Source of the DNA: Campylobacterales bacterium
GTDB lineage: Bacteria > Campylobacterota > Campylobacteria > Campylobacterales > Arcobacteraceae
Assembly (NCBI GenBank): GCA_019752775.1
Contig: JAIELU010000191.1
Location: forward strand, 1 to 9,947
Direction of reading: 5' to 3'
Length of the DNA: 9,947 nt
In this document: piece after piece, positions 1-7,219 of the stretch
Layout: each line of letters begins with the position of its first letter
How positions within the stretch are numbered: position 1 is the first letter of the stretch
The notes under the pieces: generated by a model
What the model saw: the letters and a program-made list of their open reading frames with translations, nothing else
Told to the model about the DNA's origin: nothing
Databases searched by the model: none
Made by a program: the position numbers and the translations under genes

Positions 1-567
1 AAATGGCATTGAATCTTGAATATACCAATACAAAGTACTAGCATACGGCCAATAAGAACCTATTGTTCTAATTGGAGTATCAGGATTTGGCTGTTCATCT
101 GCTGGATTTAGTCTTTGAATTTTTAATGACTCTTTTGTTCCACCTGCAAGTCTTGGATAACCTTTTCCACCTATACCAAAATCACCATGACACATTACAC
201 ACTGTGCATCATAAAGTTCATTGCCTAATTCAACAGAACCTTCTGCTTTTTTTGGTTTTCCATCATCACCAAGAATAACTTCACCATTTTTCATATCAAA
301 CTGTGGTAAACCAGTTCCATCAGGTTTTACATCAACATCCCAAGCAATTATTTCTCTTTTTGTTGGAGTTCTTCCAATATTAAAATCTTTAACTTCTTGA
401 GTATTCAAATTATATGAAGTATATTTACCATCTTTTATAGGATATTTTACTGCTCCATCAACAGACATTTCTTTTGTTGCTGCAAGTGCTGAAGTAGCTA
501 AAAAAGTTGATAAACTGATACTAAGAAGAGCTGATTTAAGCTTTTTTGTGTTTTCTAATTTGAACAT
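1..567 (-). CDS. soxD: SoxD, c-type cytochrome subunit of sulfane dehydrogenase SoxCD (partial, C-terminus beyond window)
   Basis: Electron-accepting cytochrome subunit of periplasmic SoxCD, which oxidises sulfane sulfur bound to SoxYZ and passes electrons to the respiratory chain. The first 189 residues are visible and the frame is open to base 1. Residues 1-29 form a Sec signal peptide ending in ALA. A stretch with IIAWDVDVKPDGTGLP (residues 73-88) matches the pre-heme segment I remember from Paracoccus SoxD, followed here by an extra charged stretch of about 20 residues. A heme c site CVMCH lies at 123-127, then YPRLAGG, and GSYWPYASTLYWYIQDSMPF at 170-189, where Met187 is the likely axial ligand (inference). 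The ATG at 567 has AAGGAG at 577-582, 9 nt upstream, so the start lies inside the 3' end of soxC (32-bp overlap, different frame). The second half of the protein is outside the window, so any second heme cannot be judged. Confidence 0.88.
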   Translation of the reverse strand, partial: MFKLENTKKLKSALLSISLSTFLATSALAATKEMSVDGAVKYPIKDGKYTSYNLNTQEVKDFNIGRTPTKREIIAWDVDVKPDGTGLPQFDMKNGEVILGDDGKPKKAEGSVELGNELYDAQCVMCHGDFGIGGKGYPRLAGGTKESLKIQRLNPADEQPNPDTPIRTIGSYWPYASTLYWYIQDSMPF

Positions 568-1867
568 TATTACACTCTCCTTTATTTGTGATTTCCCAAG
601 TTACAATAGCATTTCTATGATAAACCGATTCAACTCCAACAGCAGAAGTTTCTTGATCAATTGTTGGTTGAATATTTCCAAAATCATCATAAGATCTACT
701 TGCTAATAATAGAGGTTTCCCTTCCCATTTAATAACATAAGAAAATCTTGTCCAAGATTTTGGTAGTACTAAACCTTTAAGTCTTGCCTCAACCCAATTA
801 TCTCCACCATCAAATGAAATATCAACACCTTTGATTGTTCCATGTCCAGACCATGCAAGTCCTTCAATTTCTACCATTTCACCTTTTCTCAAGTTTGTCC
901 ATGGTTTTTCAGGACATGGACTTGTAATTACAGAGTTAACTTCATTTACCCAAAAATATCTGATTGCTTTACCTGATTTTTGTAACATTGTATATTTTGA
1001 AGTTTCTTCTTTTGAGTGCCATGGTTTATCTGAAAATTCTAATCTTCTTAACCATTTAGTATTAAGATTTCCTTCCCATCCTGGAACTATTAGTCTAACT
1101 GGATAACCTTGTTCAGGTCTTAATGCTTCACCGTTTTGTCCCCAAACAACCATAACATCATCTAAAGCTTTTTCAACTGGAATACTTCTTGGATTTGAAG
1201 CATTATCACTACCTTCTGCTAACATCCAAATAGCATCTTTTTCAAGACCTAAATCATCTAAAATAGTTTTTAACATTACTCCTGTCCAAGAAGCAGCACT
1301 CATTAGACCTTTCATAAATTGTAAACTATTAAATTGTGGTCCTCTCCATTCTGGACTTCCATTTGCAGGACATTCAATAAAATAGATTCTTGACTCACTT
1401 GGATATTTTTTTAAATCTTCTAAAGTTAAAACTATCTCTTTTTTTACTTTTCCATGAATCATTAATCTCCACTCATTAGGATCAACATGAGCCGTTCCTC
1501 CATGATCTCTTGTGAAGAATAATCCATTTGGTGTAATAATTCCTTCTGATTCATGAATTGGACACATCGATACAGATGCATAGGCATCTCCTGATGAGAA
1601 TAAATCATGGGTTCTTCTAATATTATTATGTTCATAAGGTGAGGGAATACCGTATAAATTTTTGTCTACAGGATCACCTAACTTTGTACCCCAAGGTGCT
1701 TCATTAATTATTGCTAGTTCATTTGCTTTTACTGATACTGGCGATAAAACTGATGCAGCACTTAAAGCTCCAGCAGAATAAATAGCTGTTTTTCTAAAAA
1801 AATCTCTTCTACTTGGTACTTCCATGGAATTAGATTTTACATCTTCTAAAACTTTGCTGTTTTTCAA
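536..1867 (-). CDS. soxC: SoxC, molybdopterin subunit of sulfane dehydrogenase SoxCD
   Basis: Periplasmic molybdenum enzyme of the sulfite oxidase family, catalytic half of SoxCD in the Sox thiosulfate oxidation pathway. Of 443 residues, the N-terminus carries a Tat signal SRRDFFRK (twin Arg at 20-21), as expected for a protein exported with its cofactor. The Moco domain spans roughly 95-290, with the molybdenum-ligating cysteine likely Cys166 in YFIECPANGSPEWRG and VRLIVPGWEGNLNTKWLRR at 257-275. The Mo-co dimerisation domain follows at about 305-425 (SFDGGDNWVEA at 351-361). The start is TTG: AGGAGG lies 6 nt upstream at 1874-1879, whereas the next in-frame ATG (1825) has no Shine-Dalgarno. 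The last residues overlap the soxD start, suggesting translational coupling. It could be confused with SorA-type sulfite dehydrogenase, but the SoxD-like partner argues for SoxC. Confidence 0.92.
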   Translation of the reverse strand: MKNSKVLEDVKSNSMEVPSRRDFFRKTAIYSAGALSAASVLSPVSVKANELAIINEAPWGTKLGDPVDKNLYGIPSPYEHNNIRRTHDLFSSGDAYASVSMCPIHESEGIITPNGLFFTRDHGGTAHVDPNEWRLMIHGKVKKEIVLTLEDLKKYPSESRIYFIECPANGSPEWRGPQFNSLQFMKGLMSAASWTGVMLKTILDDLGLEKDAIWMLAEGSDNASNPRSIPVEKALDDVMVVWGQNGEALRPEQGYPVRLIVPGWEGNLNTKWLRRLEFSDKPWHSKEETSKYTMLQKSGKAIRYFWVNEVNSVITSPCPEKPWTNLRKGEMVEIEGLAWSGHGTIKGVDISFDGGDNWVEARLKGLVLPKSWTRFSYVIKWEGKPLLLASRSYDDFGNIQPTIDQETSAVGVESVYHRNAIVTWEITNKGECNNVQIRKHKKA

Positions 1868-1873
1868 CTTCTA

Positions 1874-1879
1874 CCTCCT
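1874..1879 (-). promoter_or_regulatory. Shine-Dalgarno AGGAGG that fixes the soxC TTG start
   Basis: On the minus strand AGGAGG is followed by 6 nt and then TTG at 1867. It is among the strongest ribosome binding sites in the window and selects a rare TTG start over the ATG 14 codons downstream. Both starts would keep the Tat motif, but only TTG has a binding site. Confidence 0.85.
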
Positions 1880-1920
1880 ACATTATTTGATTATATTTAT
1901 AAAAATCATTTATCAAACAA

Positions 1921-1926
1921 ATTATA
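1921..1926 (-). promoter_or_regulatory. Candidate -10 element for soxCD
   Basis: A perfect TATAAT read on the minus strand, 54 bp upstream of the soxC TTG. No convincing -35 is visible, which is common for sigma-70 promoters in Campylobacterota. The surrounding DNA is so AT-rich that a second TATAAT-like match closer to the gene also exists, so this is tentative. Confidence 0.35.
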
Positions 1927-1986
1927 GGTCTTATAACTTAAAACGAAACTTAATTTATTAATTTTTCTTATAATTTGTATGATAAG

Positions 1987-2006
1987 AATAGCATTAAAAT
2001 AGCATT
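1987..2006. repeat. Tandem 9-bp direct repeat with 11-bp period upstream of soxC
   Basis: AATAGCATT occurs at 1987-1995 and again at 1998-2006, so the two copies are offset by 11 bp, about one helical turn. This spacing suits a dimeric DNA-binding protein that contacts one face of the helix. It lies 120-139 bp upstream of soxC, in the 288-bp gap between soxC and the antiporter gene. Function is inferred from spacing only. Confidence 0.4.
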
Positions 2007-2036
2007 TTGTCCGTATTTTTTTAATGATATAACGAT

Positions 2037-2052
2037 AAATGATTGTTCATTT
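2037..2052. repeat. Inverted repeat AAATGA-N4-TCATTT upstream of soxC
   Basis: Perfect 6-bp arms around TTGT, in the same gap as the direct repeat and about 170-185 bp upstream of the soxC start. It could be an operator or a chance match in AT-rich DNA. The T/A-rich arms do not match an FNR or Fur box well enough to name a regulator. Confidence 0.3.
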
Positions 2053-2124
2053 TATTAAGATTAAATTGATGAATTCGATTGTTTTTATATCTTGAAAGAG
2101 CTGTATTAAAAAATTATTTTTTAT

Positions 2125-2164
2125 AAAAAAGATGAAAAGTAAAAATATAAAATTTTTACTTTTC
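2125..2164 (-). terminator. Rho-independent terminator of the antiporter gene, overlapping its stop codon
   Basis: Arms at 2134-2146 and 2152-2164 pair perfectly over 13 bp around a 5-nt loop. Reading the minus strand, three bases and then six T (2130-2125) follow. The stem is nearly all A-T, so it is weak per base pair but long. The upstream arm contains the last two sense codons and the TAA stop. It separates the antiporter transcript from soxCD, implying that soxCD has its own promoter. Confidence 0.6.
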
Positions 2165-3313
2165 TAATTTAAACCACTTGTAAAGTTTTCTAATTAATAT
2201 CATTAAAAATAATCCATCTACCATACTAGCAATAATAAATGAGAAATATTCAGACTGAGTTATTAAATTATAATTAAAAGATAACATTGCAATTGCTACC
2301 ATAAATGTAAGAGGCATAGAATCACTAAGTGCAAAAAGTGCTGTTTGTTTAAATTTTAAATACTTAAAAAATACCAAATAAGAACTTATTAATCTAATAG
2401 AAATAATGGCTACTATTATAAAACCTGCATGTTGTAAAATATCTAAATCTATCATATCAAGTTTTACTGTTGAACCGGTATAAATAAAAAATATTGGTGC
2501 AAAAAAACCAAAACCAAAAGATTCAATTTTATCAAGAAGTTCGTGTTTTTGATTAAAAAACATTTTAAAGAATAGTCCAGCAGTAAATGCACCCAAAACA
2601 ACATCTATTTTTAACAATAACATAATAGAAACTAAAATTAATAAAAGAGAAATAGAAAATCTTATATCTTGATCATATCTATCATTTTGAGAATCAGGAA
2701 TAAGGAATTTTTTTAATTCAGGAAACCACCAAAAGGCGATATAAAAAACCCTTAAGCCTAAAATTGTAATTGCAACAACACTAATAACAGTTAAAATAGC
2801 AATAAAAAAGCTAATACTTAATCCATGTTCAGTCCAACCACTAAATAAAGTTAAAGCCAAAATACTTATGATTTCGCCAACAACACCAATAGATAAAGCA
2901 AGATTTAGCCAAGGTTCTTCTTTCCCATATTCTTTTATAAGCATCATAATCATACCTAAAGAGAAAATAGGTAAAGCAACGAAATAAGTAAGTCCTAAAG
3001 AGAAAAACCAACAAACAAATCCAGAGATTGAATACAACAAAATAAAATATAAAACTACATTTACAGCTAAAGTTGCTTTTATAATTTTTACAAGTTTAAA
3101 ATTTATCTCAAGTCCGGCAAGAAACATCAAATAAACGAATCCAAATTTAGCAATTAATTTTAATGTTTCATCCGCATATATCAATCCTAAATAACCCGCA
3201 ATTAGTCCTAAAACTATTTCAACAACAACAACAGGTGCTTTTATTATTTTTGAGACAATTGGTGCCATCATAATAATTGTACACACTGAAATCATTAAAA
3301 AAATTTTTTCCAC
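2156..3313 (-). CDS. CPA2-type cation/proton antiporter, membrane domain only
   Basis: Inner-membrane protein of 385 residues with about 11-13 hydrophobic segments, resembling the Kef/NapA type of monovalent cation/proton antiporter. Supporting motifs are APVVVVEIVLGLIAGYLGL at 26-44, FLAGLEINF at 64-72 and FGFGFFAPIFFIYTGSTV at 266-283. There is no C-terminal nucleotide-binding (TrkA-N) domain, so it is closer to NapA-like exchangers than to KefB/KefC. By eye, the segment SIGVVGEIISI (141-151) aligns with the helix that carries the ion-binding Asp in this superfamily, but here a Glu (147) sits at that place. The start is GTG, with AGGAG 8 nt upstream at 3322-3326. It lies 65 bp downstream of the helicase gene and may be partly cotranscribed with it. 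The ion specificity (Na+, K+ or Li+) cannot be read from sequence. Confidence 0.82.
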   Translation of the reverse strand: MEKIFLMISVCTIIMMAPIVSKIIKAPVVVVEIVLGLIAGYLGLIYADETLKLIAKFGFVYLMFLAGLEINFKLVKIIKATLAVNVVLYFILLYSISGFVCWFFSLGLTYFVALPIFSLGMIMMLIKEYGKEEPWLNLALSIGVVGEIISILALTLFSGWTEHGLSISFFIAILTVISVVAITILGLRVFYIAFWWFPELKKFLIPDSQNDRYDQDIRFSISLLLILVSIMLLLKIDVVLGAFTAGLFFKMFFNQKHELLDKIESFGFGFFAPIFFIYTGSTVKLDMIDLDILQHAGFIIVAIISIRLISSYLVFFKYLKFKQTALFALSDSMPLTFMVAIAMLSFNYNLITQSEYFSFIIASMVDGLFLMILIRKLYKWFKLEK

Positions 3314-3321
3314 TTATCTTA

Positions 3322-3326
3322 CTCCT
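3322..3326 (-). promoter_or_regulatory. Shine-Dalgarno AGGAG that fixes the antiporter GTG start
   Basis: AGGAG on the minus strand lies 8 nt before GTG at 3313. The next in-frame ATG is at codon 7, inside the first membrane helix and without a binding site, so GTG is preferred. A TATAAT at 3361-3366 could be its own -10. Confidence 0.75.
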
Positions 3327-3378
3327 AACATATAACTATTATTCATATTTTATATATTTTATTATATTTGTCTTAAAC

Positions 3379-5427
3379 TTAAGATTCTTCAGTATCTTTT
3401 ATAATCATTCCTGCTTCTTTTAGAAAAGGACTTGCGACAAAAGTCATCTTTTTTATTTTGTCATATTTTGCGAATGATAGATATAAAATATCTTTAGCAC
3501 GAGTCACTGCCACATAGAATAATCGTCTCTCTTCTTCTATGCTTCCACCTTTACTCATCAGTTTTCTATTTGGAAATCTTCCATCCATTAAGTCTATTAC
3601 ATAAACTTCTTTGAACTCTAAACCTTTACTTGCATGAATTGAAAGAAGATTTACTCCATCTCCTTCACTCATCTCACTTCCACCTAAAATCATTGAGTTT
3701 ATAAATTTTGATAAGTCTTGAAAATTTCTTGATAAATTTTTTAAAAGCATTACTTTTCTATTTATTTTTGCAAGGGATTTTGTTTTTTGACTTGGATTTA
3801 TTGTTCCATCTTTTTGTGTTGCTCTTTTCGTTGATAAAAAATCTTTTAATTTTGAATAAGCCATTGAAGAAGAGATACTTGCCACTAAAGTTTCTGGAAT
3901 TTTTGTTCTTCTTAAATGTTTCATTAGTAAATAAATATCATATAAATATTTTCCACCATCAACATTTAATTTTGGATGTTTTAAAATTGGATTTCCTAAA
4001 AAAGCCTCTTCAAAATTACAATCTTTAAACTTTGAAATAGAACCTAATTCAATAAAATCATCAAAAAGTCCAAGTTGTCTATTTTTGACTTTTCCATTTT
4101 CATAAGGATTATTTATATCTCCTCTTGGTGAAAAAAGACCTTTTAATAAATCTCCATCTCCAAGTTTTATAAGTGCATCAAAAACATCTTTTGCAATTGC
4201 TTTTCCAATACCTTTTCCATGTTCAACCACATGAATAAAAGCCATCATATCGTTGTGTGTGATTTGCATAACTAAAACATCTAAAATAAATTTTATTTCA
4301 ACAGAGTCAAAAAAACTCATTCCACCTTTTCTTTTTGCTGGAATCGAAAACTCTCTTAAGTTTGCTTCTATTCCATCTGCACTTGAGTTATTTCTATAAA
4401 TAATCGCAATATCGTTGTGTGGTGTTGTGCTTTTTGAAATTAGTTCTGAGATGTATTCATATTGAGAAAAAAGTTCATTAAAAGCCAATAATTTTGGCTT
4501 ATGTTCATTCTCAGTTCGAACAACTTCAAGTTTTTTTTCATAAACTCTTTCATTGTATTCTATAACTTTTGTAGCTAAATCTAAAATGGGTTTTGTTGAA
4601 CGATAATTTTTTCGTAAAGTAAATACTGTTGCATTTTCATATCTTGTAGCAAAAGTGGAAATAATCCCAATATCAGAACCATTAAAAGCATAAATACTTT
4701 GGTCATAATCTCCAACACAAAATAAAGATTTTGGTTTAAAAGCATCAAGAAGTCGTCCTTGTAGAGGGTTTGTATCTTGATATTCATCCACTAAAATCTC
4801 TTTAAAACTAAAATCTTTGTCTTTTAATGTATCCAACATAATTGTTAGTAAATCATCAAAATTTGCATAACCATATTTTATTTTTAATTCATTAAATTCA
4901 TCAACAACATCTTCATAAATCATAATATAAATCTCATGGCTTGGGCTTTTTGATTTTATCCAATCTCCAAAATTCTCACCATCATTTGAATTTAGATATA
5001 AAGAGTACATATCATATAAATATCCACCATCATAGGGATTTGCTTCATCAGTTCTATCAAAAAATACTCTTTTTTCATAAACTGATTTAAATAGTGTTTT
5101 TAATTCATTTGGTTGTTTTAAAGTAATATTTACATTTAATTCTTTTAGAAGTTTATAAGAAACAGAGTGAAAAGTTCCTGCCATAATTTGTTTTGCAATA
5201 TCTTTTCCAAAAAATTTAGCAACTCTTGATACCATTTCGGCTGCTGCTTTATTTGTGAAAGTCAAAAGTAAAATTTCATTTGGTTTAACTCCACTATTTA
5301 TAAGTGTTGCTATTCTTCCAACTATTGTAGAGGTTTTACCAGTTCCCGCACTTGCAATTATAAGATTATAACCAGCACCACAAGTTGCAGCACTAAGTTG
5401 TTCTTGATTTAGGTTTGATAAAGGCAT
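3379..5427 (-). CDS. UvrD/Rep/PcrA-type superfamily 1A DNA helicase
   Basis: ATP-dependent 3'-5' DNA translocase/helicase of 682 residues, typical length for Rep/UvrD/PcrA and active in repair or replication restart in the cytoplasm. All SF1A motifs are present: Q-motif NLNQEQLSAA (5-14), Walker A ASAGTGKTST (25-34, Lys31), motif Ia LLLTFTNKAAAEM (53-65), Walker B LVDEYQDTNPLQ (212-223), motif III VGDYDQSIYAFNG (238-250), motif IV LRKNYRST (271-278), motif V VNLLSIHASKGLEF (592-605) and motif VI EEERRLFYVAVTRAKD (631-646). No RecB nuclease domain follows. It cannot be assigned to UvrD versus Rep from motifs alone. The ATG at 5427 has no clear Shine-Dalgarno, so translation may be modest. A palindrome and the previous terminator lie just upstream. 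Confidence 0.93.
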   Translation of the reverse strand: MPLSNLNQEQLSAATCGAGYNLIIASAGTGKTSTIVGRIATLINSGVKPNEILLLTFTNKAAAEMVSRVAKFFGKDIAKQIMAGTFHSVSYKLLKELNVNITLKQPNELKTLFKSVYEKRVFFDRTDEANPYDGGYLYDMYSLYLNSNDGENFGDWIKSKSPSHEIYIMIYEDVVDEFNELKIKYGYANFDDLLTIMLDTLKDKDFSFKEILVDEYQDTNPLQGRLLDAFKPKSLFCVGDYDQSIYAFNGSDIGIISTFATRYENATVFTLRKNYRSTKPILDLATKVIEYNERVYEKKLEVVRTENEHKPKLLAFNELFSQYEYISELISKSTTPHNDIAIIYRNNSSADGIEANLREFSIPAKRKGGMSFFDSVEIKFILDVLVMQITHNDMMAFIHVVEHGKGIGKAIAKDVFDALIKLGDGDLLKGLFSPRGDINNPYENGKVKNRQLGLFDDFIELGSISKFKDCNFEEAFLGNPILKHPKLNVDGGKYLYDIYLLMKHLRRTKIPETLVASISSSMAYSKLKDFLSTKRATQKDGTINPSQKTKSLAKINRKVMLLKNLSRNFQDLSKFINSMILGGSEMSEGDGVNLLSIHASKGLEFKEVYVIDLMDGRFPNRKLMSKGGSIEEERRLFYVAVTRAKDILYLSFAKYDKIKKMTFVASPFLKEAGMIIKDTEES

Positions 5428-5457
5428 GGATTAGTTTGTTGTATTTGTGAAAAGTTT

Positions 5458-5475
5458 TATCATTTCGAAATGGTA
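5458..5475. repeat. Palindrome CATTTCGAAATG in the helicase leader
   Basis: A perfect 12-bp palindrome at 5461-5472, extendable to 5458-5475 with one G-T step. It lies 34-45 bp upstream of the helicase ATG, next to a TATGAT that could be a -10. Placement suits an operator overlapping the promoter or the transcription start, but no known site is recognised. Confidence 0.4.
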
Positions 5476-5503
5476 TCATAATAGAATTAAGAGAGATTGA
5501 AAT

Positions 5504-5535
5504 AAAAAAGGGATGTCTTTTGACACCTCCTTTTT
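5504..5535 (-). terminator. Terminator hairpin between msrQ and the helicase gene
   Basis: The core stem TGTC (5514-5517) pairs with GACA (5522-5525) around TTTT, and the stem continues imperfectly through GGG/CTCC into A-run/T-run flanks. On the minus strand the hairpin ends in six T (5509-5504), so it should terminate transcripts coming from msrPQ or from within this 253-bp gap. On the plus strand it also ends in five T. The arm read on the minus strand contains AGGAGGT, but no ORF of convincing length follows it. Confidence 0.6.
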
Positions 5536-5670
5536 CACACAAGGAAACATAAAAATTATTTTGTCTAAAAAATTTATCTTAAAGCGTCATATAAATAAGT
5601 CGCTGCGTCAACTTACCTACAAAAATATTTTACCAGCTCATAATTAACTAAAATATAATCGAAGATTAAC
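5536..5670. other. Intergenic stretch without a recognised gene (part of a 253-bp gap)
   Basis: Between the msrQ stop and the terminator at 5504-5535 there is about 135 bp without a convincing ORF. It holds two direct copies of GCGTC (in AAGCGTCAT near 5582-5589 and CTGCGTCAA near 5603-5611), which stand out as GC-richer than the surroundings, and AT-rich -10-like strings near 5628-5660. The arrangement (GC-richer island followed by a terminator) would suit a small RNA read on the minus strand, but no known family is recognised. Confidence 0.3.
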
Positions 5671-5696
5671 AAATAGTAAACTATATTTTACTATTT
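5671..5696 (-). terminator. Weak hairpin across the msrQ stop codon
   Basis: AAATAGTAAA at 5671-5680 pairs perfectly with 5687-5696, and the TAG stop of msrQ sits in the 6-nt loop and at the stem edge. No T-run follows on the minus strand, so it is a poor intrinsic terminator; it may instead protect the mRNA 3' end. The functional terminator is probably the one at 5504-5535. Confidence 0.3.
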
Positions 5697-6235
5697 TTAA
5701 CAATTTGTTGTAGGAGTTTGTAATATCCAATTATTAAAATAATTCCTATATAAATAAATTGAGTTATATTTATGGATTTTTGAGCCATAATCCAATGAAT
5801 TGTACTTAAAATTAAAGAGATATAAACTAACTTATGATAATTATTATATTTTCTAAACAACTGTTTAGAAGAAGTAATTGCCATAAATAAAAGTATAAAA
5901 AATGCAATCATTCCTAGATAAATAAATGGTTTGTCCAATGTCTCTTTTATAATAAATTCAAAATCAAATAAAGCATCAAAAACTATAAAATTTATTAGAT
6001 GTAACAAAGCATAAAAAAAGGACAAAAGTCCAATTTCTTTTCTATATTTCATAAGATTTATTTTATTTTTTATCATGGAAATAATTATAGAAATAAATAA
6101 AATTATAGTTGCACTAACACCTGTGATTGTGTAAATATATTTTATTGGGTCGTTTACATCATCAAGTATAAACAATCTAATAAGTAGATAAACTATTGGT
6201 AAAAATGCTATTAAATAAATAAAAAATCTTTTCAT
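5681..6235 (-). CDS. msrQ: MsrQ, heme b membrane subunit of the periplasmic methionine sulfoxide reductase
   Basis: Six-helix inner-membrane cytochrome b of the ferric-reductase-like family (formerly YedZ) that takes electrons from the quinone pool and feeds MsrP. The 184 residues show hydrophobic segments near 5-24, 33-54, 66-90, 100-121, 134-150 and 155-173. Histidines placed as in the E. coli protein are His79 (ALLHL), His134 (NNYHKLVYIS) and His147 (STIHWIM), the likely heme ligands. The ATG shares its A with the TAA of msrP (TAATG), and no Shine-Dalgarno is evident, so translation is probably coupled to msrP. A hairpin spans the stop codon. The assignment is firm because of the partner gene and the histidine pattern. 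Confidence 0.9.
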   Translation of the reverse strand: MKRFFIYLIAFLPIVYLLIRLFILDDVNDPIKYIYTITGVSATIILFISIIISMIKNKINLMKYRKEIGLLSFFYALLHLINFIVFDALFDFEFIIKETLDKPFIYLGMIAFFILLFMAITSSKQLFRKYNNYHKLVYISLILSTIHWIMAQKSINITQFIYIGIILIIGYYKLLQQIVKNSKI

Positions 6236-7194
6236 TATATAAACTTTGTTAAATCCATTTTTGTATAAAGTCCTGATACTTCTTTTTCATAACCATTAAA
6301 CATTAAAGTATTTTGTTTTAAAAAACTTCCTAAAACTCTCTCTTTTTTTTGAGACCATCTTGGATGATCAACATTTGGATTTACATTTGCATAAAATCCA
6401 TATTCATCAGCATTTTCTTTTTGCCAAGTATTTAGTGGTTCTTTATCCACAAAAGAGATTTTAACTATTGATTTTATTGATTTAAATCCATATTTCCAAG
6501 GAACAACCAGTCTAATTGGTGCACCATTTTGTTTTGGCATAATTTCACCATAAAGCCCAATCGCTAAAAATGATAAATCATTATAAGCTTCATCAATTCG
6601 TAAACCCTCAACATAAGGATATTCAACAGCTCCAAAAGCACCTCTTTTTTGGTCAGGAAAACTAGAAGTATCAACTAAAGTTTCAAATCTTATATATTTT
6701 GCACTTGAAAGAGGTTTTACTTTTTTTATCAAAGAGCTAAGTGTAAAACCATTCCAAGGAACAACCATACTCCAGCCCTCAACACACCTAAATCTGTAAA
6801 TTCTCTCTTCCAAAGTAAGCTGTTTTTTTAAATCATCTAAATCAATTTCCATTGGATTTTCAACTAAACCATCTATTTTTATTTTCCAATTATCTGTTTG
6901 TAAAGTATGTGCAATGTCTTTTACTTTTGCTTGATTTGTTGTGAATTCATAGAAGTTGTTGTGAGAAGTTATTTGTTCATAAGTGTTTAATTTTAGATTA
7001 TTTTTATTTTCATCTTTTATAAAATCAAGGGTAATATTTGGAAGATTTTCTTTTGCAAGAAGTTCCATAACAGCGCCACTTGTTACAAGGGAAGCGACAC
7101 CTAGTTTTATAAAACTTCTTCTTTTTTCAAATAATTCTTTTGGAGTTACTAAATTTTCATTAATTTGCCAAGATTTTTTCTTAATTATAATCAT
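6235..7194 (-). CDS. msrP: MsrP, Tat-exported molybdopterin methionine sulfoxide reductase
   Basis: Periplasmic Moco enzyme (formerly YedY) that reduces methionine sulfoxide in envelope proteins, using electrons delivered by MsrQ. It has 319 residues, close to the usual 320-335. The N-terminus reads VTPKELFEKRRSFIKLG, the family-typical pre-sequence with a Tat motif (twin Arg 25-26). The molybdenum-ligating cysteine is Cys137 in YRFRCVEGWSMVVPW. Downstream are GAPIRLVVPWKYGFKSIKS (224-242), a hallmark of the family, HPRWSQ at 277-282, and the C-terminal VSGLYTKMDLTKF. The ATG at 7194 has AAAGGG at 7202-7207 and a good -10 just upstream. It forms a two-gene operon with msrQ. It belongs to the same fold family as SoxC, but the two differ in length and in the cysteine loop, so they are not recent duplicates. 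Confidence 0.95.
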   Translation of the reverse strand: MIIIKKKSWQINENLVTPKELFEKRRSFIKLGVASLVTSGAVMELLAKENLPNITLDFIKDENKNNLKLNTYEQITSHNNFYEFTTNQAKVKDIAHTLQTDNWKIKIDGLVENPMEIDLDDLKKQLTLEERIYRFRCVEGWSMVVPWNGFTLSSLIKKVKPLSSAKYIRFETLVDTSSFPDQKRGAFGAVEYPYVEGLRIDEAYNDLSFLAIGLYGEIMPKQNGAPIRLVVPWKYGFKSIKSIVKISFVDKEPLNTWQKENADEYGFYANVNPNVDHPRWSQKKERVLGSFLKQNTLMFNGYEKEVSGLYTKMDLTKFI

Positions 7195-7219
7195 TAAATA
7201 GCCCTTTCATATTTTCCAT

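Noticed and set aside
72..278. Plus-strand frame of 68 codons
   Set aside because: It lies antisense inside soxD, is His/Leu-rich with no domain, and has no ribosome binding site.
831..1106. Plus-strand frame of 91 codons
   Set aside because: Antisense shadow of the conserved SoxC coding sequence; no recognisable protein features.
3371..3384. Inverted repeat TCTTAA-AC-TTAAGA at the helicase stop codon
   Set aside because: A 2-nt loop is too small for a full hairpin and no T-run follows, so it is not called a terminator.
3708..4028. Plus-strand frame of 106 codons, Leu/Phe-rich
   Set aside because: Antisense to the helicase gene; hydrophobicity comes from reading Lys/Glu-rich codons backwards.
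4581..4787. Minus-strand frame of 68 codons
   Set aside because: Out-of-frame shadow inside the helicase gene, over motifs III and IV.
5425..5550. Short peptide (about 24 codons) read on the minus strand from an ATG near 5550
   Set aside because: It runs through the terminator hairpin, has no ribosome binding site and no recognisable sequence.
6983..7201. Plus-strand frame of 72 codons
   Set aside because: Antisense to the MsrP N-terminus and its Tat signal; no supporting signals.
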